DNA of 64,000 bases from Verrucomicrobiales bacterium (GCA_005809105.1 SYLI01000006.1:61387-125386), one strand, 5' to 3'. Shown: positions 1-9,942, numbered from the stretch's first letter. The notes: generated by a model not told the origin, from the letters alone. Translations and numbers: made by a program.

Positions 1-1374
1 GCGCAGATCAACCGCGATGTGTACTCCGCCGGCGTGGTGCAGCTCTCGCAAGCCACGGCGCAGTACAGCTTCTGCCACGAGATCGGGCATCTCTTGAGCG
101 CCAGTCATGGCATGGGCGACGACGTGGCCGTCGGCATCCTCGACGCCAGCCACACCTTCAGCCCCTTTGGTTCGCACTTTAATTACGTGCGTGATGAGTA
201 CCTCTCCATGGGAAACCACTTCACCGCCTTTGGAGGCACGTCGGGGGCCGCCGGAACCTTTGGCAAGTTCTGCACCATCATGGCCTACACGCGCAATGGC
301 GTGTACAAGCGCATTCCCTACTATTCCAGCCCGAGCGTCGTTTATTTGGGCGTGCAGACGGGCCACAGCCGCGATCACTACCTGCCTCCCCCCTTCGGCA
401 ATTTCAATCAGGCGCTCTACATGGACAACGTCCGGGCCATGGGGGTCGTCGGCAAGGTGGTGGTGCAGTATCGCGATGTGAACGGCACGGGCCGTCCGGT
501 GGATCCCAGCACCGTTCCCGCCCCGTTCACGCCGCCACAGGGCGTGCCCTTGATCACCACGATGGCGACGGCCCCGGTGGGCGGCAATGCCACGCAGGTG
601 GCCGTGCTAAACCCCGCGAACCCGACTACGCCGGCCGATGGACTAAAACCGCCTGCCACCACGCCCGGCACAAGCGGCGGCTCTCCGGCCAGCGGCACAA
701 ATCCCATCACCACACCCAAGGCGTCGAGCCCAGGCTCACCGACCGGCCGCCAGCCCTCGACAGGCTTGGGTGGGGCCACCGGCTCCACCGGAACGAAACC
801 CCCGGCGGGAGGGACGATTGGCGGCACCACGCCGACGCCGCAACCGACACCCACCAACACCACGCCGCGTCCAACCGTGCCGGTCATCCCCACCACCCCT
901 CGTGTGGCCACTGTGCCCAACGACCAGTTTGAAAACAGCATTCTCCTGCAGCCCAAACCGCTGGCCGATGCCAGCCTCTTGGCGTCGGACAACGGCCACA
1001 ACATGGGGGCCACCGGAGGGGCCAATGAATCGGCGGGCCTGCGCTCGGACGACGGCCGTCAGGTGTTTTACGGCAAGTCGGTGTGGTGGGTGATGCAGGC
1101 GGCGCGCGAGGGCGAATACGAACTTGAGGCCTCCACACAGGGCAGCAACATTGACACGACGCTGAGCGTATTTCTGCCGGGCATGGGCGCTCCCCTGTCC
1201 AATGACAACGGCGCGGGCGTGGCGCCCGCCAGCCGCGTGGTGGTGCCGCGGGTGCGGCTCAAAGCGGGCGACCGCGTGTACTTCGCCGTGGACGGGGTGG
1301 ACGGCGCCGAGGGCAGGCTGCGAATCTCGGTGCGCCTAAAGCCCGTCAACGCCGCGGGCGCTTCCAAGCCCTAG
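1..1374 (+). CDS. Secreted reprolysin-like (M12-type) metalloprotease, C-terminal part
   Basis: The reading frame is open from the first base, so the gene begins upstream of the window. A zinc-binding motif HEIGHLLSASH (HExxHxxxxxH, bases 76-108) is followed by a Met-turn-like IMAY near base 280, the layout of metzincin proteases of the M12B/reprolysin-like type. After the catalytic domain comes a long Pro/Thr/Gly-rich linker (about bases 480-900). The last 150 residues resemble a bacterial pre-peptidase C-terminal (PPC) beta-domain, with the NDQFENS start and the later YFAVDG segment. It is probably exported and acts outside the cytoplasm, although the signal peptide is not in view. Substrate unknown. 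The family call is by motif; the PPC call is weaker. Confidence 0.8.
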   Translation, partial: AQINRDVYSAGVVQLSQATAQYSFCHEIGHLLSASHGMGDDVAVGILDASHTFSPFGSHFNYVRDEYLSMGNHFTAFGGTSGAAGTFGKFCTIMAYTRNGVYKRIPYYSSPSVVYLGVQTGHSRDHYLPPPFGNFNQALYMDNVRAMGVVGKVVVQYRDVNGTGRPVDPSTVPAPFTPPQGVPLITTMATAPVGGNATQVAVLNPANPTTPADGLKPPATTPGTSGGSPASGTNPITTPKASSPGSPTGRQPSTGLGGATGSTGTKPPAGGTIGGTTPTPQPTPTNTTPRPTVPVIPTTPRVATVPNDQFENSILLQPKPLADASLLASDNGHNMGATGGANESAGLRSDDGRQVFYGKSVWWVMQAAREGEYELEASTQGSNIDTTLSVFLPGMGAPLSNDNGAGVAPASRVVVPRVRLKAGDRVYFAVDGVDGAEGRLRISVRLKPVNAAGASKP

Positions 1375-1434
1375 TTTCAGAGCCCCGGGGCACGCACTTT
1401 CCAGAGCGTGCCAGAGCGGGTCTTTGCTACGCTG

Positions 1435-2688
1435 CTACGCCCACTTCCATTCGCCGCGCCCGGGACGCCCCAGCAGCCCATTGGCTTCCTTGTCATCGGC
1501 GAATTGGTACGACTTGGGATCCCACTTGAGCTTGCGGCGGAGTTGATAACCCAGGTTGCCCAGCGAACAGAGAATGGAGGTGTGCACGCCCGCCGTCACG
1601 TGGGCCACGGGGCGCCTGCGGCTGCGGATGCAGTCCAGCCAATGGCGGCGGTGGCTGGTGCCGATGTCAGGAAGGCGGAAGGCGGTCTTCTCCTGGGGAT
1701 CGGTCAGGATTCCCACGGGCTTGCTCTCCAGCTTGTTGCGGTCCACGTACAGGGTGCCTTCAGTGCCCTCAAACGTGCAGCCGCTGGGCCCGCCGTGGAT
1801 GAGCTCGACCCCGTCGCCGTACACAAAGCGCAGTCCCTGCTGCGCGTCATCCTGCGGGGGGATGATTTCCGCGGGGCCAACCTCGTCGCGATCCAGCGCC
1901 CATTGCGCGATGTCAAAGTGGTGCGCGCCCATGTCGGCAAGTCCGCCGCCGGCGTACTCGCGGTACGTGCGCCAGGCGGGGAAGTGGCCGTGCACGTTGA
2001 GCGGGCAGAGCACCTGGTTAAACGCGCGCAGCGGCGCCGCGCCCAACCATAAATCCCATTCAAATCCCGCGGGTGTCGGTTCGGCGATGAGATCACATGG
2101 CCTGGCGGGCCCGCCGACGCCCACGCGCACGCGCAGGATCTTCCCCAGCCGCCCGTTGCGCACGCGCTCCACGGCCGTCCGGAATTTCCCTCCAAACTCG
2201 GTGCGCTGCTGGCTCCCCGTCTGAAACACAATCTCGTGTTTTCTCGCCGCCTGAAGGACGGCCAGGGCTGCGGCCACCGTCACCGTGAGGGGCTTCTCGC
2301 AGTACACGTCCTTCCGGGCCTCGGCGGCGGCGATGCAGGCATTGGCGTGCCCGTGATCGGGCGTGCCAATGACGACGGCGTCGATGTTCCGGTCGGCGAT
2401 CAACTGGCGGAAATCCAAGTGCGGTCGGCAGCCTTTGAGCCCGCCGTATTGCTTGTCCACCATGCCCAGCGCGTGGTCGCGGCGCGGCGCCGCAATTTCG
2501 GAAATGCCCAGCACGCGACAGTCGGTCTGCCCGAAGAAGTAGCCCAGATGCCCGCGGCTCTGGATGCCCACGCCGATGAAGCCCAGATTGATCGCCCGGC
2601 TGGGTGGATCGGCCCATGCCGCAGCGCGGATGATGTTGGGGGCGGCCACCGCCGCCGCAGCAGCCTTGAGAAATCGCCGGCGATTCAT
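1435..2688 (-). CDS. Gfo/Idh/MocA family oxidoreductase, Tat-exported
   Basis: This 417-residue protein begins MNRRRFLKAAAAAVAAPNII, a twin-arginine signal (RRRFLK) with a hydrophobic stretch. A Rossmann-type NAD(P)-binding segment (NLGFIGVGIQSRG) follows, and then the EKPLT motif carrying the family's catalytic lysine (YCEKPLTVT). The family oxidises or reduces sugars and inositols with NAD(P). Many PVC-bacterial members are exported as cofactor-loaded enzymes. Its ATG overlaps the stop of the upstream CehA-like gene as ATGA (2685-2688), so the two are translationally coupled. The frame stays open for 60 more codons upstream, but the Tat signal and the overlap fix the start at 2688. The sugar substrate is not known. 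Confidence 0.93.
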   Translation of the reverse strand: MNRRRFLKAAAAAVAAPNIIRAAAWADPPSRAINLGFIGVGIQSRGHLGYFFGQTDCRVLGISEIAAPRRDHALGMVDKQYGGLKGCRPHLDFRQLIADRNIDAVVIGTPDHGHANACIAAAEARKDVYCEKPLTVTVAAALAVLQAARKHEIVFQTGSQQRTEFGGKFRTAVERVRNGRLGKILRVRVGVGGPARPCDLIAEPTPAGFEWDLWLGAAPLRAFNQVLCPLNVHGHFPAWRTYREYAGGGLADMGAHHFDIAQWALDRDEVGPAEIIPPQDDAQQGLRFVYGDGVELIHGGPSGCTFEGTEGTLYVDRNKLESKPVGILTDPQEKTAFRLPDIGTSHRRHWLDCIRSRRRPVAHVTAGVHTSILCSLGNLGYQLRRKLKWDPKSYQFADDKEANGLLGRPGRGEWKWA

Positions 2689-5264
2689 GGGTTCTTCGGG
2701 GTCGGATTTTCGGGGGTCGGAGCGGTGCGCGACTTGTGAAGTTCGAGCAGCCGGCGCCCTTCGGCAACGCTGATTTTCTTGACGGGCAAATCCCATCCCA
2801 GCGTGTCGCCATTGGGCTTGAATCCGTTGCCATCGGCGTCCACGAAGATGGGATTGTGGTAGGCGCACGGGCGGATCGTGGACTGGCTGCTCGTGCCATA
2901 GCCCTTGGACAAGTCGCTGCCACCACCGTAGGCGACCACGATGAGATGCGCGTCGGCCGTGAGGGGCACGGCGATGTCGCGGTCAAACTTCACGACGCCC
3001 GCGGCGAAGTCTTCCGGGTGCGACTGGCGGGTGAAGTTCAAAGACGGCACGGCGCGGCCATTGACAAGCACCTGCACGCGGTCGATGTCCACCCAGTCGG
3101 TGCATTGCACGCGCACGTGCAGGGTGATGGCGCCGTTGGCGCGGGTTTGTCCACCGGCGATGGTGCCGTCCTCGGCGCGCACCTCCAGGAAGGGGCCGGT
3201 GGTGAGCACCGTGCGTCCAGCCTTGGCGTTGCGGCTCATCTCCTGCCAGCGAATCTGGGCGGGCGCGTCGGTGCTGCTGGGAATGTACATGCGCCATCCG
3301 CCAACGCCATTGCCGTACACCGAGTGCGCGTCGCACACCGCCACCCCCCAGTAGCGGTGGCCACGATTGAGCATCTGAAGCCAGATGAATTCGCGGCTGT
3401 AGGACAACTCCTCGCGCCCGTCGCGCCCGCGCCCGATTCGAAATGGAACGGGATCCAGGATGGCGCTCGCTCCATAGTTCTGGGTTTCGACTCCGTCAAT
3501 GAGGCCCTCCAGGCCGGCAAACCCGCCGTCAAACCGGCCGTCGCCGTCGCGGTCGGTGAACTTCTCCACCATGTCGGGGTGGTTGATCTGGATCCAGCGG
3601 TCGGCGGGGGCGTCATCCCAAGTGCGCAGGTTGATGGCATTGAGGCGGGGATCAGTCTGGTGCGTGGGCGCGCCGTTATTCTGCACAAAGGGGGTGGGCC
3701 GGAAGGGGAACGAGTTAAAATGCGAGCCCGCGCCCGACCCCGTCAGCTCCAGGCCCACCACGGTGCTGAGTTCATTGGTCAATCCCAGGCGGCGGATGTG
3801 GGGCCACCAGTCGTAGATGCGGTTGTGTTCGGTGGTGGGCGCAAACTCGATGTGCTCGGCGGCGAGATTGATGATGCGGTCGTCAGTGCCGCAGTGATTG
3901 TCGCCGCTGGGCGTGGAGTGGTTGTGGAAATCGGCGCTGACCCAGCCGCGCGTGTCCACGAGCCGCTTGAGCGTGGCGCGCGCCATCGTGACCTCGCCGG
4001 GCGTCACGCGCAGCGTCTGCTCCCAGTGCCCGTACTCGATGCCACGGGTGACGATGACCTTGTACATGCCTGGATCCAGCGGCACCGTGAAGTCGCCGCG
4101 TTCGCTGTGCCATTGGTCCACGCAGCCATGCGCGCGAGTCTGGGGGCCCAGCTTGGGCGCGGGCGTCCCGGCCAGCCCGATAAACTGCGCCTTGCAGGGG
4201 ATGCCTTTGCCCGCCTCGTCCTTGATTTCAAACGCGATGGCCGAAGGCGCCTGCATCTCGGCCGTGAGAGGCGCGGGGTTCTTCCCGTCCACCTCCAGTG
4301 TCCGCGTCAGGGGGGCGCGCCCACGATCCACGATGTCCGCCGAGTAGCTTCCGGCGGGCAGGTGCAGCGCGAAATTCCCCTGTGCGTCCGGATAGACCGG
4401 CACGAACGCCTTGCCCGAACGCAGCGTGATTTCCGCGGTGGCCACCCCGCGCGCGCCTGAGCGCACCGTGCCGCTCAAAAGCGAGGTCTGTCCCAGATGG
4501 GACCACGAGAAGACTTCGCCAACCGCCTCGCCGGGCGACTTTCCCACCGTGAGGTAGCGCGTGAAATTGGTGGACTGCCCCGGTGCCAGCGTCACCTGCG
4601 TGGGCGGCGTGATGAGTTTGCTGCCCGGAGCGCCCTGGCCTTCCAGCCATCCCAGCGCGTAGCCGCACTTGTCGGCGGGGTCGACGGCGTTAAACCAGCG
4701 CACGCCCAGGAACACGCTGTTGGTGCTGGCGGGCTTGAGGAAATCTTCCACCGAGCCGCTCGCGGTTTCGTTGGACTCGTTTCGGTAGGTGGTGCGCACG
4801 AGCAACCCGCGCATGCTGTCGTTGAGGATGTATTGGTGGCGCTTGTAGAGGCCGCCATTGGCGGCGGCGCTGACCACCGTCTCCACCACGGCCTGGGCCA
4901 GCGCGCCTTCCCCAGACGAGTCGCCGATGCGCACGTAGGACACGTCGCCGCGCTGGTTGCCCGGGGAAAAAATGGTGAGCTGGTCGTTGTGGGCGCCGCG
5001 CAGGGTGAGGTCGTAGAGGCAGCCAGGCGTGATGCCGGCATCGCCATAGAACGTGCTCATGTCGGCGCGGCGCATGGGCTGATCGCCCGACACGAGCGCC
5101 TCGACAAAGTCATTGCGCAGCACGAAGTCGCCGATGATGCCATCGGCCTCCTTGCCACGGGGCAGTTGGGAGGTGTTCTTGGGGCCAATCTCAAACACGG
5201 CCGTCGCGGCCGCGCAGGCGAGGAGCGGGGAGAACCCGAGGGCAAAGGTAAGGAGGCGCTTCAT
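2685..5264 (-). CDS. CehA/McbA-like metallohydrolase with PHP domain
   Basis: This 859-residue exported protein begins at ATG 5264 with a classic signal peptide (MKRLLTFALGFSPLLACAAA). Around residues 275-330 there is a carboxypeptidase-regulatory-like beta domain (AQGNFALHLPAGSY). From about residue 437 a PHP-type metallohydrolase domain starts with the metal ligands DFHNHSTPSGD and continues with PTTEHN. PHP domains bind two or three metals and hydrolyse phosphoesters; the CehA/McbA branch contains carbaryl hydrolases. The natural substrate is unknown. The gene ends in an ATGA overlap with the Gfo/Idh/MocA oxidoreductase, suggesting co-expression and perhaps a shared extracytoplasmic substrate. 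The frame is open 49 codons further upstream, but the signal peptide supports the chosen start. Confidence 0.88.
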   Translation of the reverse strand: MKRLLTFALGFSPLLACAAATAVFEIGPKNTSQLPRGKEADGIIGDFVLRNDFVEALVSGDQPMRRADMSTFYGDAGITPGCLYDLTLRGAHNDQLTIFSPGNQRGDVSYVRIGDSSGEGALAQAVVETVVSAAANGGLYKRHQYILNDSMRGLLVRTTYRNESNETASGSVEDFLKPASTNSVFLGVRWFNAVDPADKCGYALGWLEGQGAPGSKLITPPTQVTLAPGQSTNFTRYLTVGKSPGEAVGEVFSWSHLGQTSLLSGTVRSGARGVATAEITLRSGKAFVPVYPDAQGNFALHLPAGSYSADIVDRGRAPLTRTLEVDGKNPAPLTAEMQAPSAIAFEIKDEAGKGIPCKAQFIGLAGTPAPKLGPQTRAHGCVDQWHSERGDFTVPLDPGMYKVIVTRGIEYGHWEQTLRVTPGEVTMARATLKRLVDTRGWVSADFHNHSTPSGDNHCGTDDRIINLAAEHIEFAPTTEHNRIYDWWPHIRRLGLTNELSTVVGLELTGSGAGSHFNSFPFRPTPFVQNNGAPTHQTDPRLNAINLRTWDDAPADRWIQINHPDMVEKFTDRDGDGRFDGGFAGLEGLIDGVETQNYGASAILDPVPFRIGRGRDGREELSYSREFIWLQMLNRGHRYWGVAVCDAHSVYGNGVGGWRMYIPSSTDAPAQIRWQEMSRNAKAGRTVLTTGPFLEVRAEDGTIAGGQTRANGAITLHVRVQCTDWVDIDRVQVLVNGRAVPSLNFTRQSHPEDFAAGVVKFDRDIAVPLTADAHLIVVAYGGGSDLSKGYGTSSQSTIRPCAYHNPIFVDADGNGFKPNGDTLGWDLPVKKISVAEGRRLLELHKSRTAPTPENPTPKNP

Positions 5265-5331
5265 AGGCACGGTGGTCGCCTGTGACGTTAGGCCCGGCGG
5301 ATGGCTTGGGCAAGCTCGCATTGGCATTCCT

Positions 5332-5360
5332 TTGCCTTGTCTTTCGCACCCTGCTATAAG
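5332..5360 (+). promoter_or_regulatory. Predicted sigma70 promoter of pyc
   Basis: TTGCCT (5332-5337) and TATAAG (5355-5360) are separated by exactly 17 bases. The -10 box ends only 11 bases before the pyc ATG at 5372, so the transcript would have almost no 5' leader. No Shine-Dalgarno sequence lies before the ATG. Confidence 0.65.
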
Positions 5361-5371
5361 CCCACCCGCAA

Positions 5372-8300
5372 ATGGCAAAGCACCGGACCGACGCCGGCGG
5401 GAAATCTGCAAGACTCAAGCTGCTCGCCGCCAACCGAAACGAAATCGCGATTCGCATTTTTCGAGCCGCCACCGAGCTGGGCATCGGGACCGTCGGCATC
5501 TACGCGCAGGAGGATCGTCTGTCCGTCCACCGCTTCAAAGCGGATGAAGCCTACCTGGTGGGCGCGGGCAAAGGCCCCGTGGGTGCGTACCTGGACATCG
5601 AAGGCATCGTCGCACTGGCGGCGCAGAAGGGCGCAGACCTCATCCATCCGGGCTACGGATTCCTCTCGGAGAATGCGGATTTTGCCGAGGCGTGCCTGAA
5701 GGCGGGCATCACCTTCGTCGGGCCGCGCCCGGAGCTGCTGCGGCAGATGGGCGACAAGACCCAGGCGCGCACGCTGGCGCGGGTCGCGGGCGTTCCCATC
5801 CTGCCCGGCACCGACGAGCCCATCAAGACGCGCTCCAAGGCGCTGGCCACGGCCCGGCACATCGGTTTTCCGCTCATCATCAAGGCCGCCTTTGGCGGCG
5901 GCGGACGCGGCATGCGCGAGGTCCACCGGCCGCGCGATCTGGAAAGGCTCATGGACGAGGCGCGCGGCGAGGCCGACCGCGCCTTCGGCAACCCGGCGGT
6001 CTTCCTTGAAAAATACGTCGCGCACGCCAAGCACATCGAGGTGCAGATCCTGGGCGACCAGCACGGGAACATCCTTCACCTCCACGAGCGCGACTGCTCC
6101 GTGCAGCGGCGTCATCAAAAGGTGGTGGAGATCGCGCCCAGCGTCGGTCTGGATGAGGGCGTTCGCAAGGAGCTCTGCGCGGCCGCGGCGGCGCTGGCGC
6201 GTCATGTGCGCTACGACAACGCGGGCACGGTCGAGTTCCTCTACGACATGGACACGCGCGCGTGGTACTTCATCGAGATGAACCCGCGCATCCAGGTGGA
6301 GCACACCGTGACGGAGATGATCACGGGCATCGACCTCGTGCGCGCGCAAATCCAGATCGCGCAGGGCCACGCGCTGCACGGGCCCGAACTGGCCCTGCCG
6401 GTCCAGTCGGATGTTCAGCGCAACGGCTACGCCGTGCAATGCCGCGTTACCACGGAGGATCCCGCCAACAACTTCACGCCCGACTACGGCCGCATCCTCA
6501 CCTACCGGTCGGCGGCGGGGTTCGGCGTGCGCCTGGACGGCGGCATGGGCGACGCCGGCAGCGTCATCACGCCCTACTACGACTCGCTGCTGGTGAAGAT
6601 CACCGCGCAGGGCATGACCTTTCCCATCGCGCTCGACCGCATGAACCGGGCGCTGCGCGAGTTCCGCATTCGCGGCGTGCAGACCAACATCCCGTTCCTT
6701 GAGAACGTGGTGGAGAACGCGGCCTTCCGCAGCGGCATGGCCACCACCTCGCTGATTGATACGACGCCGGAGCTCTTCGCCTTCCACCGCCGCCGCGACC
6801 GCGCCACGCGCCTGCTCAACTACATCGGCGACATCGTGGTGAACGGCAACGCGCAGGTGAAGGGCCGCCCCCTGGTGGAGGCGTTTCCAATGCTGCGTGT
6901 TCCGGCGGCCGACACCGCCCCGCCACCACCGGGCACGCGCCAGTTGCTCCAGGAGATGGGGCCCCAGGCCTTCGCCCAATGGGTGTGCCGGCAGAAGCGC
7001 CTGCTGGTGACCGACACCACCCTGCGCGACGCGCACCAGTCGCTCTTTGCCACGCGCCTTCGCACGGCCGACATGCTGCGCATCGCGCCTGCGCTGGCCC
7101 GCCGCGCGCCGGGGCTTTTCAGCCTGGAGATGTGGGGCGGCGCCACGTTTGACACCTCCATGCGGTTCCTGCGCGAGGACCCGTGGCAGCGCCTGCGCCA
7201 GCTGCGCGAGGCCGTGCCCAACATCTGTTTCCAGATGCTCTTCCGGGGGGCCAACGCCGTGGGGTATTCGGACTACCCCGACAACGTGGTGGCCGGATTC
7301 GTGCGCCACGCCGCCGCGGTGGGCGTGGACATCTTCCGCATCTTTGATTCGCTCAACTACCTCCCCAACGTGAAGGGGGCGATGGAGGCGGTGCAGAAGA
7401 CCGGCGCGGTGTGCGAGGCGACCCTGTGTTATGCCGGCGACATCCTCGACCCCCGGCGCGACAAGTACCCGCTGCGGTACTACGTGAAGCTGGCGCGCGA
7501 GCTGGAGAAGATGGGCGCGCACATGATCGCCGTGAAGGACATGGCGGGCATCTGCCGGCCCTACGCGGCGTTCCAGCTCGTGAAGGCGCTCAAGGAGGCC
7601 GTGGGCCTGCCCGTGCATTTCCACACGCATGACACGAGTGGCGTCAATGCCGCCTCGGTGCTCAAGGCCGCCGAAGCCGGCGCGGACATCGTGGATCTGG
7701 CGGTTGCGTCGATGTCCGGGGCCACCAGCCAGCCCAATCTCAATTCCGTGGTGGCGGCCTTGCAGCACACGCCGCGCGACACGGGTTTGGATCTGGCGAC
7801 GTGGAACGAGTTCTCCGACTACTGGGAGGGGGTGCGGCGGTATTACGCCGCGTTTGACACCGGGCCGCGCAGCGGGCTGGGCGACATCTACGAGCACGAG
7901 ATGCCCGGCGGGCAGTACACCAACCTGCGCGAGCAGGCCGAGGGCATGGGGCTGGGCAGGCGGTGGAAGGAAATCGCGCGCACCTACGCCGAGGTCAACC
8001 GCCTCTTTGGCGACATCGTGAAGGTGACCCCATCAAGCAAGGTGGTGGGCGACATGACCATGTTTCTCATCTCGCGCGGCATCCGGCCAGCGGATGTCGT
8101 GAATCTGGAGCCGGGCAGCATGGCCTTCCCGCAGTCGGTCATCGACATGATGCAGGGGCGGCTGGGCAGGCCTTTGGGCGGGTGGCCCAAGGACGTGCAG
8201 CGGGTAGTTCTGGACAAGCGCCAGCCTCTGCGCGGGCGCCCCGGGGCGGGAGTGCGGCCGCTGGATCTGGAACGGGCCGCAAAGAAGCTCGAGGTGCATC

Positions 8301-8851
8301 TCGGGCGCAAGCCCAGCGAAGATGACTTGTACTCGTGGCAGATGTATCCGGAAGTGTTCCTGGAGTATCACGATTTTCGCCGCCGCTTCGGCGACGTCTC
8401 CGTGCTTCCCACGCCCACCTACTTTTACGGGCTGGCGCTGGGCGAGGAGGTGAGCGTGGACATCGAGGAAGGGAAGACGCTTTACATCAAGCTCATCAAC
8501 ATCGGGAGCGCGGACGCCAAGGGCGCGCGCACGCTGACGTTTGACTTGAACGGCTACCCCCGCGAGGCGGAAATTGCCGACCGATCCCTGACGCCCAAGC
8601 AGAAGGCGACGCCCAAGGCCGATCCGGCCAATCCCCTGCATGTGGGCGCGCCCATCCCCGGCATCATCACCGCGCTGGCCGCGGGCGTGGGCGGCAAGGT
8701 GGTCAAGGGCGACAAGCTTCTGACGATGGAAGCCATGAAGATGCAGACCACCGTGTACGCCCAATGCGACGGCGTCGTGGCGGTTCTCAATGTCGCCGTG
8801 GGCGCGTCGGTGGAGAGCAAAGACCTGCTGATGGAGCTTCGCGCGGGCTAG
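5372..8851 (+). CDS. pyc: Pyruvate carboxylase (single-chain, biotin-dependent)
   Basis: This 1159-residue protein has the length and domain order of one-polypeptide pyruvate carboxylases, which make oxaloacetate from pyruvate, bicarbonate and ATP to refill the TCA cycle. An N-terminal biotin carboxylase (about 1-455) carries the ATP-grasp glycine loop AFGGGGRGM near residue 173 and the MNPRIQVEHTVTE motif. The carboxyltransferase domain begins near TDTTLRDAHQS (about 547), with KDMAG near 722 containing the carbamylated lysine and metal ligands HFHTHD near 749. The biotinyl domain ends the protein, with MEAMKM and biotinyl Lys1123. It has its own promoter and its stop codon overlaps that of the convergent Ig-like gene. 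Confidence 0.97.
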   Translation: MAKHRTDAGGKSARLKLLAANRNEIAIRIFRAATELGIGTVGIYAQEDRLSVHRFKADEAYLVGAGKGPVGAYLDIEGIVALAAQKGADLIHPGYGFLSENADFAEACLKAGITFVGPRPELLRQMGDKTQARTLARVAGVPILPGTDEPIKTRSKALATARHIGFPLIIKAAFGGGGRGMREVHRPRDLERLMDEARGEADRAFGNPAVFLEKYVAHAKHIEVQILGDQHGNILHLHERDCSVQRRHQKVVEIAPSVGLDEGVRKELCAAAAALARHVRYDNAGTVEFLYDMDTRAWYFIEMNPRIQVEHTVTEMITGIDLVRAQIQIAQGHALHGPELALPVQSDVQRNGYAVQCRVTTEDPANNFTPDYGRILTYRSAAGFGVRLDGGMGDAGSVITPYYDSLLVKITAQGMTFPIALDRMNRALREFRIRGVQTNIPFLENVVENAAFRSGMATTSLIDTTPELFAFHRRRDRATRLLNYIGDIVVNGNAQVKGRPLVEAFPMLRVPAADTAPPPPGTRQLLQEMGPQAFAQWVCRQKRLLVTDTTLRDAHQSLFATRLRTADMLRIAPALARRAPGLFSLEMWGGATFDTSMRFLREDPWQRLRQLREAVPNICFQMLFRGANAVGYSDYPDNVVAGFVRHAAAVGVDIFRIFDSLNYLPNVKGAMEAVQKTGAVCEATLCYAGDILDPRRDKYPLRYYVKLARELEKMGAHMIAVKDMAGICRPYAAFQLVKALKEAVGLPVHFHTHDTSGVNAASVLKAAEAGADIVDLAVASMSGATSQPNLNSVVAALQHTPRDTGLDLATWNEFSDYWEGVRRYYAAFDTGPRSGLGDIYEHEMPGGQYTNLREQAEGMGLGRRWKEIARTYAEVNRLFGDIVKVTPSSKVVGDMTMFLISRGIRPADVVNLEPGSMAFPQSVIDMMQGRLGRPLGGWPKDVQRVVLDKRQPLRGRPGAGVRPLDLERAAKKLEVHLGRKPSEDDLYSWQMYPEVFLEYHDFRRRFGDVSVLPTPTYFYGLALGEEVSVDIEEGKTLYIKLINIGSADAKGARTLTFDLNGYPREAEIADRSLTPKQKATPKADPANPLHVGAPIPGIITALAAGVGGKVVKGDKLLTMEAMKMQTTVYAQCDGVVAVLNVAVGASVESKDLLMELRAG

Positions 8852-9942
8852 CGGCCAACTATGAAGGGCACGAAACGCGGCGACGCGTTCCCGGCGCGGG
8901 ATGCGGGGTTTTGCAGGTCTACTTCAAAGAGGCGCTCGAGGTTATTGCCCGCTAGGTCTTCCAGCACCGAACCCACCACCACGCGGTAGCTTCCCTCCCG
9001 CCATGGCTGCGCCGGCTCGAACGCCCAGCGCCGCTCCCCCTCTCGCACTCGAATGTCGCCCGCCACCGGCTGGCCGTCGGCCGATTCCACAGTGAGCTGG
9101 CTGTGCAGCAGCGCCCAGTCCAGAGGCTCATCCAACAAGAGCTCCAATGGCTGGCGCGTGCCCTTCGGTGGCGCCGAAACCTTCCAGCGCGCCACGTCGG
9201 GCTGCGTGCGATCGGGCGGGCCGGCGCGAATTGTCTTGCCGAAGCTTTGGCCCAGTTCCGTCCCTGCGGTCGAGGCCCAATGCCGGGAGAGCTCCAGCCG
9301 ATAGGATTTTCCCGGTGTCAGCACCGGGCCAAGCTCGACGTTTAGGTTCACGCCCGACTTCTGCCGCCCCGGATGAAACCACAACGTCAGGCGCCTGCCA
9401 TCGGCCGACCATAACTCAGTTTCGCGAAACGGCTCGGCCACCTCGGCGCCATCCTCCGCGAGCAATCGCACGTGCCGGAGCAGGTCGCCCTGTTGCATGG
9501 GCTCTGAGAAATGGATGTAGAATTTCAAGTGGTTCGCGGGAACCTCCCTTCCGCTGGGATGGATGGCGCTTACGCGCGGCGCCGGCGCGGCACCCGACGG
9601 GATCCGAACCAGCCATATCAATGGCTGCGGCCCACCGGTTCCAAAGGTGTACGTGGCGCGGTAGTTCTGCCCGGCCATCAAGGGGAATTGCGGTGTGAAG
9701 ACGAGCGTGCGGCCCTGCTGTTCGACGCGACCCAGCAGTGCCGTGGCGTTCGCTTGGGCGGGCGTCACTTGAAACTGGGTGGTGGCCGACGAACTCCACA
9801 TGCCCTCGGCCGGTGCCGTAAGTGCAATCTGGTGGGCGCCCTCCACGACGGCATGATGCCAGCGGTAGCCCCGCGTCTGGGCGCAAGCCGACGCCAAGAG
9901 CAGCGACAATGCCAAGAGGGTGTTGAAGCGACCGCTGGGCAT
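8848..9942 (-). CDS. Exported protein with bacterial Ig-like (SbsA-type) domains
   Basis: This 364-residue protein starts with a signal-like segment (LLALSLLLASACAQ); the cysteine could be a lipidation site, but the lipobox is atypical. Two Ig-like segments are visible. One has YIHFSEPMQQGD (about residue 160) and the other LLLDEPLDWALLHSQLTVE, ending in EDLAGNNLE; both are hallmarks of SbsA/Ig_5-type beta-sandwich domains found on bacterial surface proteins. No catalytic motif was seen. It resembles the N-terminal portion of larger alpha-2-macroglobulin-like or surface-adhesion proteins but is complete in itself. Its TAG stop shares the bases CTAG with the stop of pyc on the other strand. 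Function unknown. Confidence 0.75.
   Translation of the reverse strand: MPSGRFNTLLALSLLLASACAQTRGYRWHHAVVEGAHQIALTAPAEGMWSSSATTQFQVTPAQANATALLGRVEQQGRTLVFTPQFPLMAGQNYRATYTFGTGGPQPLIWLVRIPSGAAPAPRVSAIHPSGREVPANHLKFYIHFSEPMQQGDLLRHVRLLAEDGAEVAEPFRETELWSADGRRLTLWFHPGRQKSGVNLNVELGPVLTPGKSYRLELSRHWASTAGTELGQSFGKTIRAGPPDRTQPDVARWKVSAPPKGTRQPLELLLDEPLDWALLHSQLTVESADGQPVAGDIRVREGERRWAFEPAQPWREGSYRVVVGSVLEDLAGNNLERLFEVDLQNPASRAGNASPRFVPFIVGR

Noticed and set aside
5354..7897. Long open frame on the minus strand opposite pyc
   Set aside because: It lies wholly antisense to a certain pyruvate carboxylase gene and its translation shows low-complexity His/Arg/Ala sequence without any family motif, as expected from GC-rich shadow frames.
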